64,000 bases of DNA from NCBI GenBank assembly GCA_949361645.1, contig OX442421.1:3160633-3224632 (forward strand), written 5' to 3'. The notes beneath the pieces are model-generated. The model made no database searches and was not told where the DNA came from. It saw only the letters and a program-made list of their open reading frames with translations. The DNA comes from Spongilla lacustris (lineage: Eukaryota; Porifera; Demospongiae; Spongillida; Spongillidae). Position 1 is the first letter of the stretch, and the number at the start of each line of letters is the position of its first letter. Of the stretch, positions 43,196 through 55,511 are shown piece after piece. Made by a program: the position numbers and the translations under genes.

Positions 43196-43737
43196 TGAAG
43201 AGAGTGAGAGTACATGTAGCTGACACGTATAGCAAATAGATATACTTTTATCATGCCACAAAGGTACCAAACAAACAAACAATACACGTGTAATTTTATA
43301 GCTAAAATAGCTAACGATCAGGAGGATACAAGCGGACGGGCTATAAATAGAATACATGGTTGTGTTTGCAACAACCCCCCCCCCCCTCCCCCCTTTCTAA
43401 ATAGCCTATATTCACTGAAAAAAGTCGTCATTGTACCCAACAAAGACATCGCATATGTTTACAACGTACTCAAACACTAAGAGACGAGGTAGCGTTATGT
43501 TCAGATTCGTTTCTCACCATCGCACGCACATGAATAGATCGCGCCCATCCATACGCAAGGGAAGATAGTTCATCCAGTCAGCATTCCAAAAAACAAAGGT
43601 CGTCCATACAAAAGTCGCTCCGTTCAGCTGCTGCAATAACTACCATGACCACACCTCAAAAAACGATTATTTGTTGAAAACAATTCCGCGTTACGTAATA
43701 CGCGTGCGCAAATTAAATTTAGCGTATAATCGGTTAA

Positions 43738-45084
43738 TCTCCAGATGTTCTAGATCTAGGATGTCTGCAGTATCTGAGCTTGCACATAAGCTTATTAACT
43801 TTTGATTTAGCCAAGTTGCTCAAAACTGATTGGACCACTTGGATTTAATTGTAAAATGGAGGGCGAGATACATACATGTGACTTCTATAATTTGCAAATA
43901 AATACAAACTGGCAGCGATAGGAATATTTACAAAGTTTGATTCATCATCAATAGCATTACTCCCACATGATATGTACAGATGAGGTGGGTTACTGCTGAA
44001 TAGTGTTTCGATTGAAATAATCAACTGTGCTACTGTATTATGCGATATTTACCAACAAGGGTTCTGTAATCATACTAGACTTCCCTTTTTAAGTTTGGCT
44101 CATACATGCATCTGTTAAATCAGATATACATAATCCGTAGGTAGATGTGTTGAAGACATGCTATGATCATTTAGTAAAACTAATCGAAATAAACATATGT
44201 AACATATTGAATGATGACTGTGCTTTTAAATGAAATCTTAAAACCTCCACTGCTTCAGCCAAAGTTTTTCAGAAAAGCATTCAAAGTTGAAGTTGGTCCT
44301 AGATATAGGATGTGAGCCTGGAGGAGGAAAGAATTTAAAACTGGTGTCAATATAGGATTTGTATGCACCAATTGAATGATCATGGCAATTGTGAATTTAA
44401 TGTTGGTCTGTAATATTATGCATAATTTCCATACTTGCTTATACTGGTGAGCAAATCTTACTGTACATGTAATCATATTGACATGTGTCACCACCACCAT
44501 CTTGTAACTCACCATTGTATACTTTTTCTCAGGCACTGCAAGTACTGTCAAGCATATCATAAGTAGGACTGAGGACTTGTAGCATCAACATCTTATGACT
44601 TTGTATTGTGTGTGTATTGAGCAAGTTAGAATCAGTTAGTTCAGTGCTCTTCACTAACCGGTGTGTTTTCAGCAGATAATTTATTTACACTTCGCCAATT
44701 GACCTCGCCCACCTACCCCAAACTGCTACAATTTGAATTCACTGAGAGTTCCAATTGATTTGTTTGGAGGATGTATGATGACTACAAGCTACAAGGTGCC
44801 ATTGTCAGCCATAATGGCCACACCAGCCATCATGGCCACACCACACCAGTCATCATTACCACACCAGCCGTCATGTATCATCTGCAGGTAGCGGAAAACA
44901 ATTTCAAATGTATGCCCTAAGCTTAAAGACCATTCCCAAAATGTGAGATATGGATACATGTATCAGGTGTCAGAATGACTGATAACTATAAATCAAGCCA
45001 GAAAACCTAAAATGTATTAATTTATTCTTTATGCTATCTATAAATATCCAAAAACAGTGAGTACTGATACAGAATAAAGGCCTG
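43738..45084. other. No gene seen
   Basis: A 101-codon minus ORF (44560-44255) is hydrophobic but unsupported. A short CATGGCCACACCA repeat occurs at 44808-44875. Confidence 0.35.
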
Positions 45085-45205
45085 TGTCACAGGGAACTCG
45101 GTCCCCCCCCCCCCCCCCCCTACTTATCGGTTCGAAAGACCTAGTTCTCTAGGGAACTTGGTCCCCCCAGACCGAAATCCTTACGGAACTCGGTCCTCCA
45201 TGAGT
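45085..45205 (+). repeat. GGAACTCGGTCC repeats with poly-C run
   Basis: Three to four imperfect copies of GGAACTYGGTCC, the first followed by a run of about 20 C. A second poly-C run lies at 43377-43392. Confidence 0.75.
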
Positions 45206-45915
45206 CTTGTGCTTCCAAGAATTCGAGTGTAAAAAACATATCAGTATGAAGGAAAACAAAGCATGCATTCTTCTCACTTATACAGTTCAATGCACGCAAG
45301 GATGAAGGCAACTTATTAACAGTTTCACCGACCAATTTTTAGTTCCAATGCCAGTCAGTTCATTGTCAATTGAAATGAGCTTCTAAGTGTTCCAAATGAT
45401 TCCCCACAGCTGCCTTAGCCACATTGCTTGTGTAATAACACAATGACAACAATGCATACTCCAGGTTCTTGTAATGGAGGCATACAGAGGCTGGGGAATC
45501 ACTGCTATATAATGAAACATTCTCAATTGCCAGGCACCTGGCCATCCACTCTCATTTATACAATTCTGAAAACGAAATACATGTACAATGTATAATTGCA
45601 TGCATCGTCTTCTGATTCGGCAAAATACCCGAGCCTCCTTGCTTGATTGGCCTCCCCCTGACCTTTTAAAGAGAGACAGACACAGCGCTTCGGTGGGCTG
45701 AATACGTATCATCGCAAATCCTGTATTTCATGTTGCTAGCGTGTTACAGACGAAACGTGTGGTTTTGGGCATCCGTAAGTTCCGTAATGTAAATGATTGC
45801 GTATAGTCAACGTACGTGAGATAGCCGTACAATATACGTGTAATAAAATTCCATATAATCGGTACGAAAGTAATATCAGAAAGAGTCCTCACTTTGCATT
45901 TGCAAATCTCGATGA

Positions 45916-48900
45916 ATGGAAAACTACGCCAGCCTTCTGTCAACACTGCGCCGAATTCATCTAAACGTCTACTTACTTTGCAAATTTCACCAAAGTATTA
46001 AACGGCACTTGAAGGTATGTCGTCATCTTATAATTACGCACTCACGCGCACTCTCTAAATTAGTACAGCTGAGCGTAAGCGTATCCGCTCGATGGTTACA
46101 GTGGAAGTAGCTAATCCCTAGGCACTCCATTCACGTACACACCCACAATCACACATGTACACACCCACAATCACACACATGTACAACACCCACAATCCTA
46201 CGGCACTACACACATGTACACACACCCACAACCCACGCATGTACATACACACCCACAAGTGAAAATCCCATGGCACTCCACACATGTCCACACCCACAAT
46301 CCCTTAGCACTCCACCTCTACACAACAGGGTATTCATAAAGACAGCATATTAGGCAGTGCAACAAGGGGACGATAAGAATACTGAATAAGGTTGTTCAGA
46401 GGCCACCCGCAATCCCTTGCATAGTCTTGACCTATCTGATATTTCAGGTCTATATGGAGTGACTACCCCCTGAGAATACTGTGACCAAAGGTGGGTGTTA
46501 TCGTCATGTGAGCCATACTCTTCCACACAGAATCCACTTATGTTGACCTATCTCAGGTACACTTCATATTTGATACACCAATTTGGACAGATGTATGTGG
46601 TGTGACTACCCCCTGGGGATGGCGTGACTGGAAGTGGGCGTTACCGTCACGTGAGCCATACTCTACCACACAGAATCCACTTATATTGACCTATTGCAGG
46701 TGCACTTCATATTTAATACACCAACCACAGCAATTCAGGCGTCCACTCGCGGGTCATTGCAAATATCGGATTCAGTCACGCATCCGTGTAGATAACGAAA
46801 CGTGCATACACGATCACCGGAAGGATGAATTTTTTGAAAAAGCACCGTCCGAAACTGTACGAGAATTTCATTAACCGATACCGATTACCCGGGCTAATCT
46901 AAATATTCGTGCCAGGCCGAAGAATATTTTCGTAAGAGATACGAACTTGAGATGTTAACAAAAGCATAAGCAAAATTTGTAGTGGCAAGTTTCTTTCTAC
47001 CATTAGTACAGCATCTTCTACGTATTATAAGACCTGTGCTTTGTTGCAATCCCTACTTTGTATACAAATTCATCGGCTCCGATGCAAAGACAGGACTTTC
47101 GTATTTTCAGTCCTAATTCAAGTATATATTATCTCTGTTCAAAGTAAGAGTTCTTTTCTTATGTATCTTTTTACAAATGTCCTTGTGTTACGCTAGAGCT
47201 AGAAATATGATAAACAGCAGCTGACCAAGGCAAAGTTTGGAGTGAGTTCTAATTATTGCACGCGCATACTATATTCTGTTTGAATACGCCTTTATCTATA
47301 AGAGCAGCTTCTTTTTGACCCATTCACGTATTTTCTAGGCCACTAATGAAGCTTTATTGCATCACAAGGTATGTTTTAACTTTGCTCACACAAGCTTCAT
47401 ATATATCCCATACACCTACAACTACTTTTGGACTGTTTCATGCGTTTAGCTTATGTAATGGATGATGCAGCTTGTTTGAATATAGTTTGTGGGTGAATCT
47501 AGATGACATCATGTTGAGAGTTGTTGACAGTTGTATGGTGGGAGTGGTGCTGTGGTGATGTGATGAAGAGTGGAGGTACTGGGGTGATGGTGGGTGGGGA
47601 GAAGGTGAAATAGTGATGTAGAACACAGTTGTGGTTGGGTGATGGAGGGGTATAGTGGTGATGGAGGTATCATGGTGGGTGGAGGTTACAGTGTTGATGA
47701 CAGTTGTGATGGATGGGTGGAGAGATGATGGTGAAAGGGGAAGGGTACAGTGGTGGTGTAGGAACAGATGGTGATTTGCTAGATGTATAGAGTAATAAGA
47801 TTTTATGTAAACTAAGTGGTGGGAAATTGTAGGTGGTATGTATAGGCTTTGGGATATTTATTTTACATGGTGTGTGGACTTTAGAATGTTATGTGTGCCT
47901 GTGTGATAGTGCTTATGGGGTGATGAGTGCCTCTCTGTGATATGTGTATAGGCATAGAGTACATGTATGTGTGGGCTGAGGGGCTCAACCCCCCTCTCTC
48001 CCTCCCCATCCGCGTACTTAATTTCATTGACCCATTCCTACACTCCAGTGGCATGTAACTCTGCAGTAGTGTAACAAGGGTACTTCCCCATATTAGAATG
48101 TTTGGCCAAATGCGAGGGGCCTTCCTTCCACCTGCCTCACCCCCTTTAGTTCTAATTATTGCACGCATACTCTATATTACGCCTTTATCTGTAGGAGCAG
48201 CTTATTTTAGCCTACTACTACCCTACTCCTCCCCTTACCTACTACCCTACTACTCCTCCCCTTACCTACCACTACCCTACTCCTCCCCTTGCCTACCACT
48301 ACCCCTGCTCCTCCCCTCACCTACCACTACCCCTACTCCTCCCCTTGCCTACCACTACCCCTACTCCTCCCCATGCCTACCACTACCCCTGCTCCTCCCC
48401 TTACCTACCACTACCCCTACTCCTCCCCTTGCCTACCACTACCCCTACTCCTCCCCATACCTACCACTACCCCTACTCCTCCCCATACCTACCACTACTC
48501 CTACTCGACCCCTTACGTATTACTATGGTGCTTGTGGCGGCATGTAATGTGCACTTATTGTATCATGTATTCATATGTGTGATGTGTGCTTGTGTATGTG
48601 ATTGTGTGCAACATTACTAGAAGTGCTTTGGTCATCCGTCACGACAGGTTGGAGCTGAACATGTCTACAGGGATGAAGGATCACACAAACTAAAACTGAT
48701 TTGAATATTTGCTGCATTCTTGTAAAGGTGCTTTTAAAATGAATCAATTTCACGGCTTATACAATGTTTTATTGCACACATGTGTACTGAGCTATTGACA
48801 TGCATGGCACCAGCAACATGCTGTACATTAAGCCAGCCAGGGTGTATGAAGAACGCTGTTAGTCTGCCTATGTTAGGACAAAACCCTTTTCAGGCCAAAA

Positions 48901-51358
48901 CTTTAGGTATTTGTTGTGATCCTCTTGAAGAGAGGTATCCACAGATTGAATGCAGAAACTGACTCACACATCTACATGTACATTCCACACACACACACAC
49001 ACACACCTAATCATATTCATGCTTTCAAGGTCAGCTCTTACAATGCAAGCAGCTGCTATCCTATGTCCAGACATGTCAACAAGCCATAAATGGAAGATAT
49101 CTGGTTTATATAAGCACATTCATCAGAAATGGTTCCTATTCTGATCTGGAATGAGACTTTAAAACTCAAAACCTTTTACATTTTTCTGACAAAATGGACG
49201 CTCGGACAGTAAAACGCACAGAAGCTAATGCATATTATCCTACCACTTTTATATAATAAGCAAAAAATGTGTGTGCTCCACCCCCACCACCTTTCCGCCC
49301 CTCCATCCTTATACCTGACCAAGCTCAATTCCATGGATGTGTGTATACACACTACTAGTATTGCTGATAGTCAGAACAGTGATCTCTCATCTGGCATCAC
49401 AGCTTGCCATTCTTACATGCAGACCCTTTTGGCTGTACTTGCAGACATCTATGGCAGGCTCAACCTCCATCTAGAGAGGGCCAATGCCACAGCCATTCTC
49501 TATTTTGATTTAACTATAGGCTACATGTGTATGTTTAAGATTGTACCCACATTGAGTATTGTATTATGCATTCAAATATTAATAATGAAAAACACAACAA
49601 TAATGCTTGATGCATTGCACATTTAATACATTTAACTCATATTAAACTTTTTTTGTTTGCAAATGGATTTGTAAACTAATATGAAATGCATGTGAGAAAT
49701 AATGTAAGGAATGCTTTGACATTGTAGCAACCGCAACTGAGAGGATTGTACCTTGTGGTGTTGCAATGGAACGGATCCTTACAACATATACATTTTTAAT
49801 ATCTATTCTATCCTGGTGTGATTAATGACACACCAGCAAATTAAAACTGATATCAGTCATACATTACTTATAGAAGTAAAAAAAAAACTGTTTAATAGTA
49901 ACTGATCCTACGAAATTATAATTTTTTAAATACAGTTACAGTAGGTATATATCGTCAGTATATAACTCATGCATATGCAGGGATTCTCTATTATATAAAA
50001 GTACATAAATGCATATGCTAACGATACCTAATCAATAATGCGTTACCAGTAAATGAAACGAATAAGACTACTTAGCAACCTACATCATGCTCTTTGCCGA
50101 CATATAAAGGATGGCATTCAATGAAGTGATTATAATTTTAATGTTCAATTACACAGTGGTTTTACAGAGGATTTTAAAACCCTTTATAGAATCAAAACTT
50201 GATTTGACGCGTCCGCTGCTATAAGAATACAGCCTTATTAATTGGAACACATCCATATACATACATGTATGTGTGTACATGCATATGTAAGGATGCAGTA
50301 TCGGGCATTGTAACAAATGAAACAACTGTAAGATATATACACAAACATTTCCCGGAGTCACTTTCCCTTGCATTACACTAAATTTTAGTAGTATACAAAT
50401 ATGCAATCGATTACAATGATGGGCGTGGCACAATAACAAATTTAGAGAGTGGATACGAATATGATCATGATATGATGATCATGCATATGTTGCACAACGG
50501 CCATGGGCATGGCGTTGCATTGTTAGGACGAGAGATCAGTATATGCAATACGGTTATCACGCCTTTTACGGGTGAAGGGAGGGTGTGAAGCAATGCATGC
50601 TACCTTTTCGACATCTTGTGACCTTTCCAGTTACAGTGTGACCACTAATACAATTGATTGGTTTATAGTTGTTACATGTACGCATATACTGTATGTACAT
50701 GTACAGAGCTAGCTGAAAGTTAATTGAATTATGTATTAAACTACCCAATTGAATTGATCGAAGGCTTTTTTTTTTTTTGCAGGGAAAGTCGTTCTTCGAT
50801 GCTTATTCTGGCGGGGTTTTAAAATTGGTTACTGGAGGTAGTACTACGCTACATCACAAGGTAAGCCCTGGTAACGATGTTCAGTAGCTAGGTTCCTTGG
50901 AGTTTACCTTTTCGCTGGTTCGACGTATATAACGTCGGGAACAGTATTAATGGATTTCTGGTGCGTGGCTGAACAAAAGTGGTTCCTGGGAGTTTACCAT
51001 TTCGCTGGTTCGACGTAACGTCGGGAACAGTATTTAATGGATTCCTGGTGCGTGGCTGAACAAAAGCGCTAAAATTAAGAGTGCATCGCTATATTTGTTG
51101 TTTATACTTTCCTTTCGTTTCAGCACAGATCGTGGCATGTATTGCTTCTCTGCCTCCTGTCGCATTTATGCATTACCATTCCACTTGTGTGCAGTTCAGA
51201 ACGAAAGTAGCACAAGGTAAACCCTACCAGTTATGCATTTACATTGAGGATTCAGGTACCAAAGAAAGGTAAGTGAAACAATTAGATTTAATAGTGTGAT
51301 ATTCATTTTTATTATTCTTAGATGGAGATCAGATGTTACCCCTGCGTGTACTGTCTGA
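45916..51358 (+). CDS. Possible five-exon gene, 127 aa, unknown function
   Basis: Candidate exons are 45916-46014 (ATG; MENYASLLSTLRRIHLNVYL then LCKFHQSIKRHLK), 47339-47368 (ATNEALLHHK), 50783-50860 (GKSFFDAYSGGVLKLVTGG then STTLHHK), 51129-51268 (IVACIASLPPVAFMHYHS, VQFRTKVAQGKPYQLCIYIE) and 51322-51358 (ends SDVTPACTV, stop). Each has a plausible acceptor or donor (best: 12-T tract + GCAG at 50782; GTATGT, GTATGT, GTAAGC and GTAAGT donors). The first three exons are phase 0 and the total is an exact number of codons. A rival acceptor at 51123 would give a different, shorter end. The protein is not recognised. Exons 2 and 3 both end in CATCACAAG/GTA. Repeats lie in the introns. This is a chain of splice-signal guesses, so confidence is low. 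Confidence 0.3.
46130..46325 (+). repeat. CACACATGTACACACCCACAATC repeats
   Basis: Imperfect units of about 25-50 bp with alternating CACATGTACACACCCACAA and TCCTACGGCACTACA pieces. Confidence 0.8.
46450..46725 (+). repeat. ~155-bp tandem repeat, two copies (family 1)
   Basis: Two units starting GTGACTACCCCCTGRGRAT and containing GTGAGCCATACTCTWCCACA and TTGACCTATCTCAGGTACAC. The same family forms a longer array at 51836-52275. Confidence 0.85.
47243..47312 (+). repeat. 70-bp direct repeat (partner 48146-48206)
   Basis: AGTTCTAATTATTGCACGC, ATACTATATT and ACGCCTTTATCT recur at 48146-48206 with a short deletion. The pair brackets the 47.5-kb repeat. Confidence 0.8.
47480..47780 (+). repeat. 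Imperfect GGTGATG/GTGGGTGG-rich repeat
   Basis: Loose G-rich repeats such as GATGGTGGGTGG, AGTGGTGATGGAGG and GTGGTGATG. No constant unit length. Confidence 0.65.
48215..48515 (+). repeat. 28-bp minisatellite CCTACCACTACCCCTACTCC
   Basis: About ten units with final TCCCCTTG/TCCCCATR variants. Three overlapping Pro/Tyr/Leu-rich ORFs are artefacts of the 28-bp period. Confidence 0.95.
49290..49500 (+). other. Coding-like stretch without recognised family
   Basis: Within a 132-codon + frame (49228-49626), the part LTKLNSMDVCIHTTSIADSQ, then ACHSYMQTLLAVLADIYGRL and NLHLERANATAILYFDLTIG has protein-like composition. No splice or domain support. It may be a fragment of an old gene or repeat. Confidence 0.2.
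50892..51066 (+). repeat. Tandem duplication, ~90-bp unit, two copies
   Basis: GTTCCTNGGAGTTTACC, TTCGCTGGTTCGACGT and GGTGCGTGGCTGAACAAAAG occur twice in a row. The first copy has an extra ATATAA. It lies between candidate exons 3 and 4 of the 45916-51358 gene model. Confidence 0.9.
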
Positions 51359-51835
51359 GAGGTAAGGTCATCTGGCAAAATTGTTGCCCAATTCATGCTT
51401 TCTTTTTTATATACAGATCTGTCCCAGTTCTCAATCAACTTTGTGCTTATGTTATTTTGTACTGTGTGAAGCCAATTATATATTTTTAATAACCTGCAAC
51501 ATATTCAGTACAAGGAATTAATTGACATAACCCGTAAATTAACCACGTAAAGCCAATACGTCATACAATAATTCTTACGTACAAGTACGCGGTCCTCGTA
51601 CGGTGTTTGCCCGGTTTCGTTCAAAATTGCACGTACGCGTGCGATAATTAATCCGAACTCATCCGTGCGCGTACAAATTAGCTTCCAGGACCGTGAAATC
51701 ATTCGTATGAAATCGGTCCACTCGCGGTTTCGGATGCAAATGGCTCGCGTAACTCGGAAGCATGCTCTTCCGGTCTATATTACGTGTTCTCTCGAGCCCG
51801 GAATCAATGCCCTGAATTGCTGTGAACTTTGACAG

Positions 51836-52275
51836 ATGTATGTGGTGTGACTACCCCCACGTGAGCCATACTCTACCACACAGAATCTATTTATATTGAC
51901 CTATCTCAGGTACACTTCATATTTGAAAGACCAATTTGGACAAATGTATGTGGTGTGACTACCCCCTGGGGATGGCGTGACCGGAAGTGGGCGTTACCGT
52001 CACGTGAGCCATACTTTACCACACAGAATCCAGACCTATCTCAGGTACACTTCATATTTGATACACCAATTTGGACAGATGTATGTGGTGTGACTACCCC
52101 GTGGGGATGGCGTGACCGGAAGTGGGCGTTACCGTCACGTGAGCCATACTCTACCACACAGAATCCACTTATATTGACCTATCTCAGGTACACTACACCA
52201 ATTTGGACGGATCTATGTGGTGTGACTACCCCCTGAGAATGGCGTGACCGGAAGTGGGCGTTACCGTTACTTGAG
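51836..52275 (+). repeat. ~155-bp tandem repeat, three to four copies (family 1)
   Basis: Same unit and orientation as 46450-46725, with shortened units near 51850 and 52030. Each unit carries GGTGTGACTACCCCNTGGGG, CGGAAGTGGGCGTTACCGTC and TCAGGTACACTTCATATTTG. Confidence 0.85.
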
Positions 52276-53699
52276 TCACAGTATTCCACAGTTCCTGTTG
52301 TCTCCCATGAATGCTTAGTATATACTTAACAATATTAGACATAAATGTTCTAGACTAAATTTTCAGACTCTTCCTTCGTTCCTCCTCCTTCCCAGCCTTT
52401 TTTCTCCAGTTAATAGACGTTTAGTTTGTTACATATGATATATTTTTTATGACGTGAATATTTGTTTTCGAACAGTATGGCTGTCACTTAAAATCCTCAT
52501 TGAGTTGGAAATGGAATGGCAGTTCAATAATTTAAAAACGCGCGCTTCGCACAAGTGATCGTGAGTATCTATTCGACATGCACCTGGATTACCATGTTGT
52601 GTTAGTAACAAAATCTTTCACGAGATAACCAATCAGTGCGTGCTGATATTCGATTGTTCATACCTGTAACTATATCGGGGGCGGGGCAGGTAAACATCTC
52701 AAGACGTGACTCTGCATGAGACACCGGTACACGTAGTGGTTACCAAAATATGTACAATTTACATTTATAATCACGTCCTCCATGCAGCTAATGTACATGT
52801 CTTGGTGGACGTCATCAACCGGTACTGACGGATCAGAAATAGGCCTAGCCTAGATGCACTACAGATGCATGCATTCTCTAACGGCAGAGCTCCTTCTCTT
52901 TGCTGTGATGTTAGTGCTGACATCGGTCTATATAACAATACATACATGCATGCGAAGCTACGTGATCACTGATCAGTTGAAAAGTTATCAGTATAACGCG
53001 TAGTAATTATTCGTCTCTCGAACTCAGAAACTAAATTCCGCTCCTCAATACATGTTTTCAGCACACTAAAACATCAATCCCTTTCTAATACACAAGCATA
53101 TATATTATATGTTTATTGCGTCAATAATCATAGCATATGGTCTGTATATAAATACACACTAGGTAAATCACTATTAACCCATGCATGCATGCAGTTCGAG
53201 TCAAATCAGAAGTGAAAGTGATTTGCAGTTGCCTCGATCGATATACCTCTTCTCTTAGACTGCCTCATCATATCAGTGCACCTGCCGGAGTGTCACAGCC
53301 GGCTATAGTCATGTTAAACCTAACTGCCAGTACATTGCTTATAATAATTGGAAAGAGCGAGTACTCCGGCATGGAGTAGTCAGCTATACTATAGCTAAAT
53401 ACGCCGGTATGCATGTATTGCATGGAATGATTATACAATCTTACTTTTTATATGCAGTGTACATGAATTTTCAAACCAATTATCTGGGTTTTTTATTGAT
53501 ACAAGATGCACTATGTGTCAATTGCTAATGCCTTTTGTGCATAATCATGCAGTTCTACAGTATACACCTAGCATGGACAATGATCGATGCATATACATGC
53601 ATGCATGTGTATATATAAGACACATGCAAGCATGCAGGAAACAAGCACAAATAAAAATTACCATTATACATACTGCATACTACAGACTACTACATGTAG
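52276..53699. other. No gene seen
   Basis: AT-rich, with many CATGCATG and TACATG words, no coding support. Confidence 0.4.
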
Positions 53700-53805
53700 T
53701 CAGAAGTCTGTAGTACTATGTACTGTGTGCTCTCTTTACTGTGGTATAGTCCACTGTAGATGCTCTCTTTACTATAGTATAGTAGTCTGTAGTATGTACT
53801 GTATA
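53700..53805 (+). repeat. AGTCTGTAGTA / TGCTCTCTTTACT short repeats
   Basis: AGTCTGTAGTA occurs at 53705 and 53787, and GCTCTCTTTACT at 53730 and 53761, interleaved with TATAGT words. Confidence 0.7.
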
Positions 53806-53865
53806 TATGCCGCTCACTTTCATTCACATGCATGTGGATGAAAGAGAGCCCACATGCAGTGTCAT

Positions 53866-54108
53866 CGTCCGTTCCAATAAAACAATCCGGTCCCCTGCAT
53901 TTAGCTCTTAGAGTTGCGTCATGTGATCCAATTTTATTATATCGCTTCAGCTCCGCCTCGAGCTAGCTAGCTCTTGCCGTAATCATTGTCCGTTGACTCC
54001 GTTCCAAAAGGCAATCTGCTCCCCTGCATACAGCTCTTAGAGTCGCGTCAGGTGTTAATACAATTTTATTATATCGCTTCAGATCTGCCTCGCTAGCTAG
54101 CTCTTGTA
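53866..54108 (+). repeat. ~125-bp tandem duplication
   Basis: Two copies of GTCCGTT…TTCCAAWAAARCAATC, AGCTCTTAGAGTYGCGTCA, TTTTATTATATCGCTTCAG and CTAGCTAGCTCTTG. Confidence 0.85.
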
Positions 54109-55090
54109 TGTCAAGTTTATTAATTATTATCGTTTTGATCTCGTGACTATTATTTGGCTGTAGCTTTTGGCAGTTGAAATGGCGACCTTAGAGCTCTTCG
54201 ATTCTTCATTTAACAGTAAATGAGACAGATTACTACGTCAACTGTAATGAGGTTTGTATTACTCGTGGATTGCCATCGTATTTCTATGTATTGCGCTATA
54301 TTATTACTAGAGTCACTTTGGACTGAATCCTGGGATGCTGAATTGGTGATGCTCCATTTCATATGAGAAAGGCAACAGCATGCAGCTTTACCTGATAGTA
54401 AGGTAATGGCCTTTGTTGTGTGCGAATCCAGAGTACACTTCGACTATGTGATCATGAGCCTATGATGCTCACGCCGTCGATGCTCACGCTGCTCTGGATA
54501 TATAAATTGGCCTACTTGTCGATATTTGCAACGTAAAAGATGCCTCGAATGCTGAGAAAGCTAGGTAAACACTGTTATTTATATGCCTTTCGTTCTAATA
54601 ACAGCGCATGCATGGCTATAGCGGTTCGAGCGCCAATCGGACATGCTAGGTGGTAAGCGAAACATGATTCAACATGCATGTGCCTCTATTTAGGGATGGC
54701 TTCGATCTCGAACATGCTACATGTAGGTGAGCGTCCGTTTTGATAACCAATTGTGTTTTGCTTGTTTTTTGCTACTTGTCCTATAGGCGATTTCGCGGAA
54801 AATCTATAAGTTAGCATTGTTATTGTTTCCTAGCCTACTACTAGCTTCGAGAGCATCATTGCTATGTCACGTGCTATGACAGAAATCAGTTCTCTTCCAA
54901 TCTTGGTGAGTGACTAATACTTTATGTGTAGCGATTGTAACGCACGTCATCTGCAATACGCTAGTTCAAAACAATCCTCATTGTGGCCACAGAAGCGCAA
55001 CATGTTCAGGTTAGTGCTATTCGCGACGTCTCTGCATGTGTTAGTATTGCCTTTTCCCCATACAGCACAAGAGTGTGAATTTATGAGTTA
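54109..55090. other. No gene defined; several splice-like motifs
   Basis: Short ATG-containing pieces with GTAAAC, GTGAGC and GTGAGT donors (54565, 54727, 54904) might be 5' exons of a gene, but no joined frame longer than about 25 codons could be built. Confidence 0.25.
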
Positions 55091-55097
55091 ACTGAAG

Positions 55098-55129
55098 CAT
55101 AGATATTAGAGGTACCTCTAATATCTATG
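55098..55129. repeat. 32-bp perfect palindrome flanked by 7-bp direct repeats
   Basis: CATAGATATTAGAGGT is followed by its exact reverse complement. ACTGAAG lies immediately on both sides (55091-55097, 55130-55136), like a target-site duplication. Confidence 0.9.
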
Positions 55130-55511
55130 ACTGAAGTGACTTGCTTGATCAAGTGATTTGATTGCTGTTATGTTTTTAAAATAATAATAATAATAAACAT
55201 CGTTTGTATAGTCATTAAATGTGCGATGTTTAGCGGAGTAGGTATACTAGCTACTAAAAGGCGGGGCATTGATATAGTATACGTACCGCTACAGTGTAAG
55301 AATGGATTGAAAGACGGGTGAAACGTAATGCATACAAATTAAATACGTAAGCGGACGTACTAACTGCAGGGATCTGTATCCACATCCGTATGCAATCAGT
55401 CCACACACGGGGATCAGAAGCCTATGACTGCCGATGTCCGTACTCCGAATACGGATGCACTTACGTAAGCATGCAGTACCGTATTTGCATTAGCGAGTCG
55501 CTGTGAGAGTA

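Larger units (their letters stand above)
40408..43733 (+). mobile_element. Second TTAA-flanked piggyBac-like element filled with minisatellites
   Basis: TTAA (40404-40407) then CCGATTATACGC; the perfect inverted GCGTATAATCGG then TTAA (43734-43737). A decayed transposase start lies at 40696-40852, about 290 bp from the left end. Nearly all the rest (40930-43190) is TG/CA-rich minisatellite in opposite orientations. No catalytic domain is visible. Confidence 0.75.

Noticed and set aside
40958..43357. Many Cys/Val and His/Thr ORFs on both strands
   Set aside because: All derive from TG/CA-rich minisatellites in two orientations.
54540..54910. Series of micro-exons starting MPRMLRKL
   Set aside because: Donor and acceptor phases give a stop within about 25 codons. 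Too weak to call a gene.
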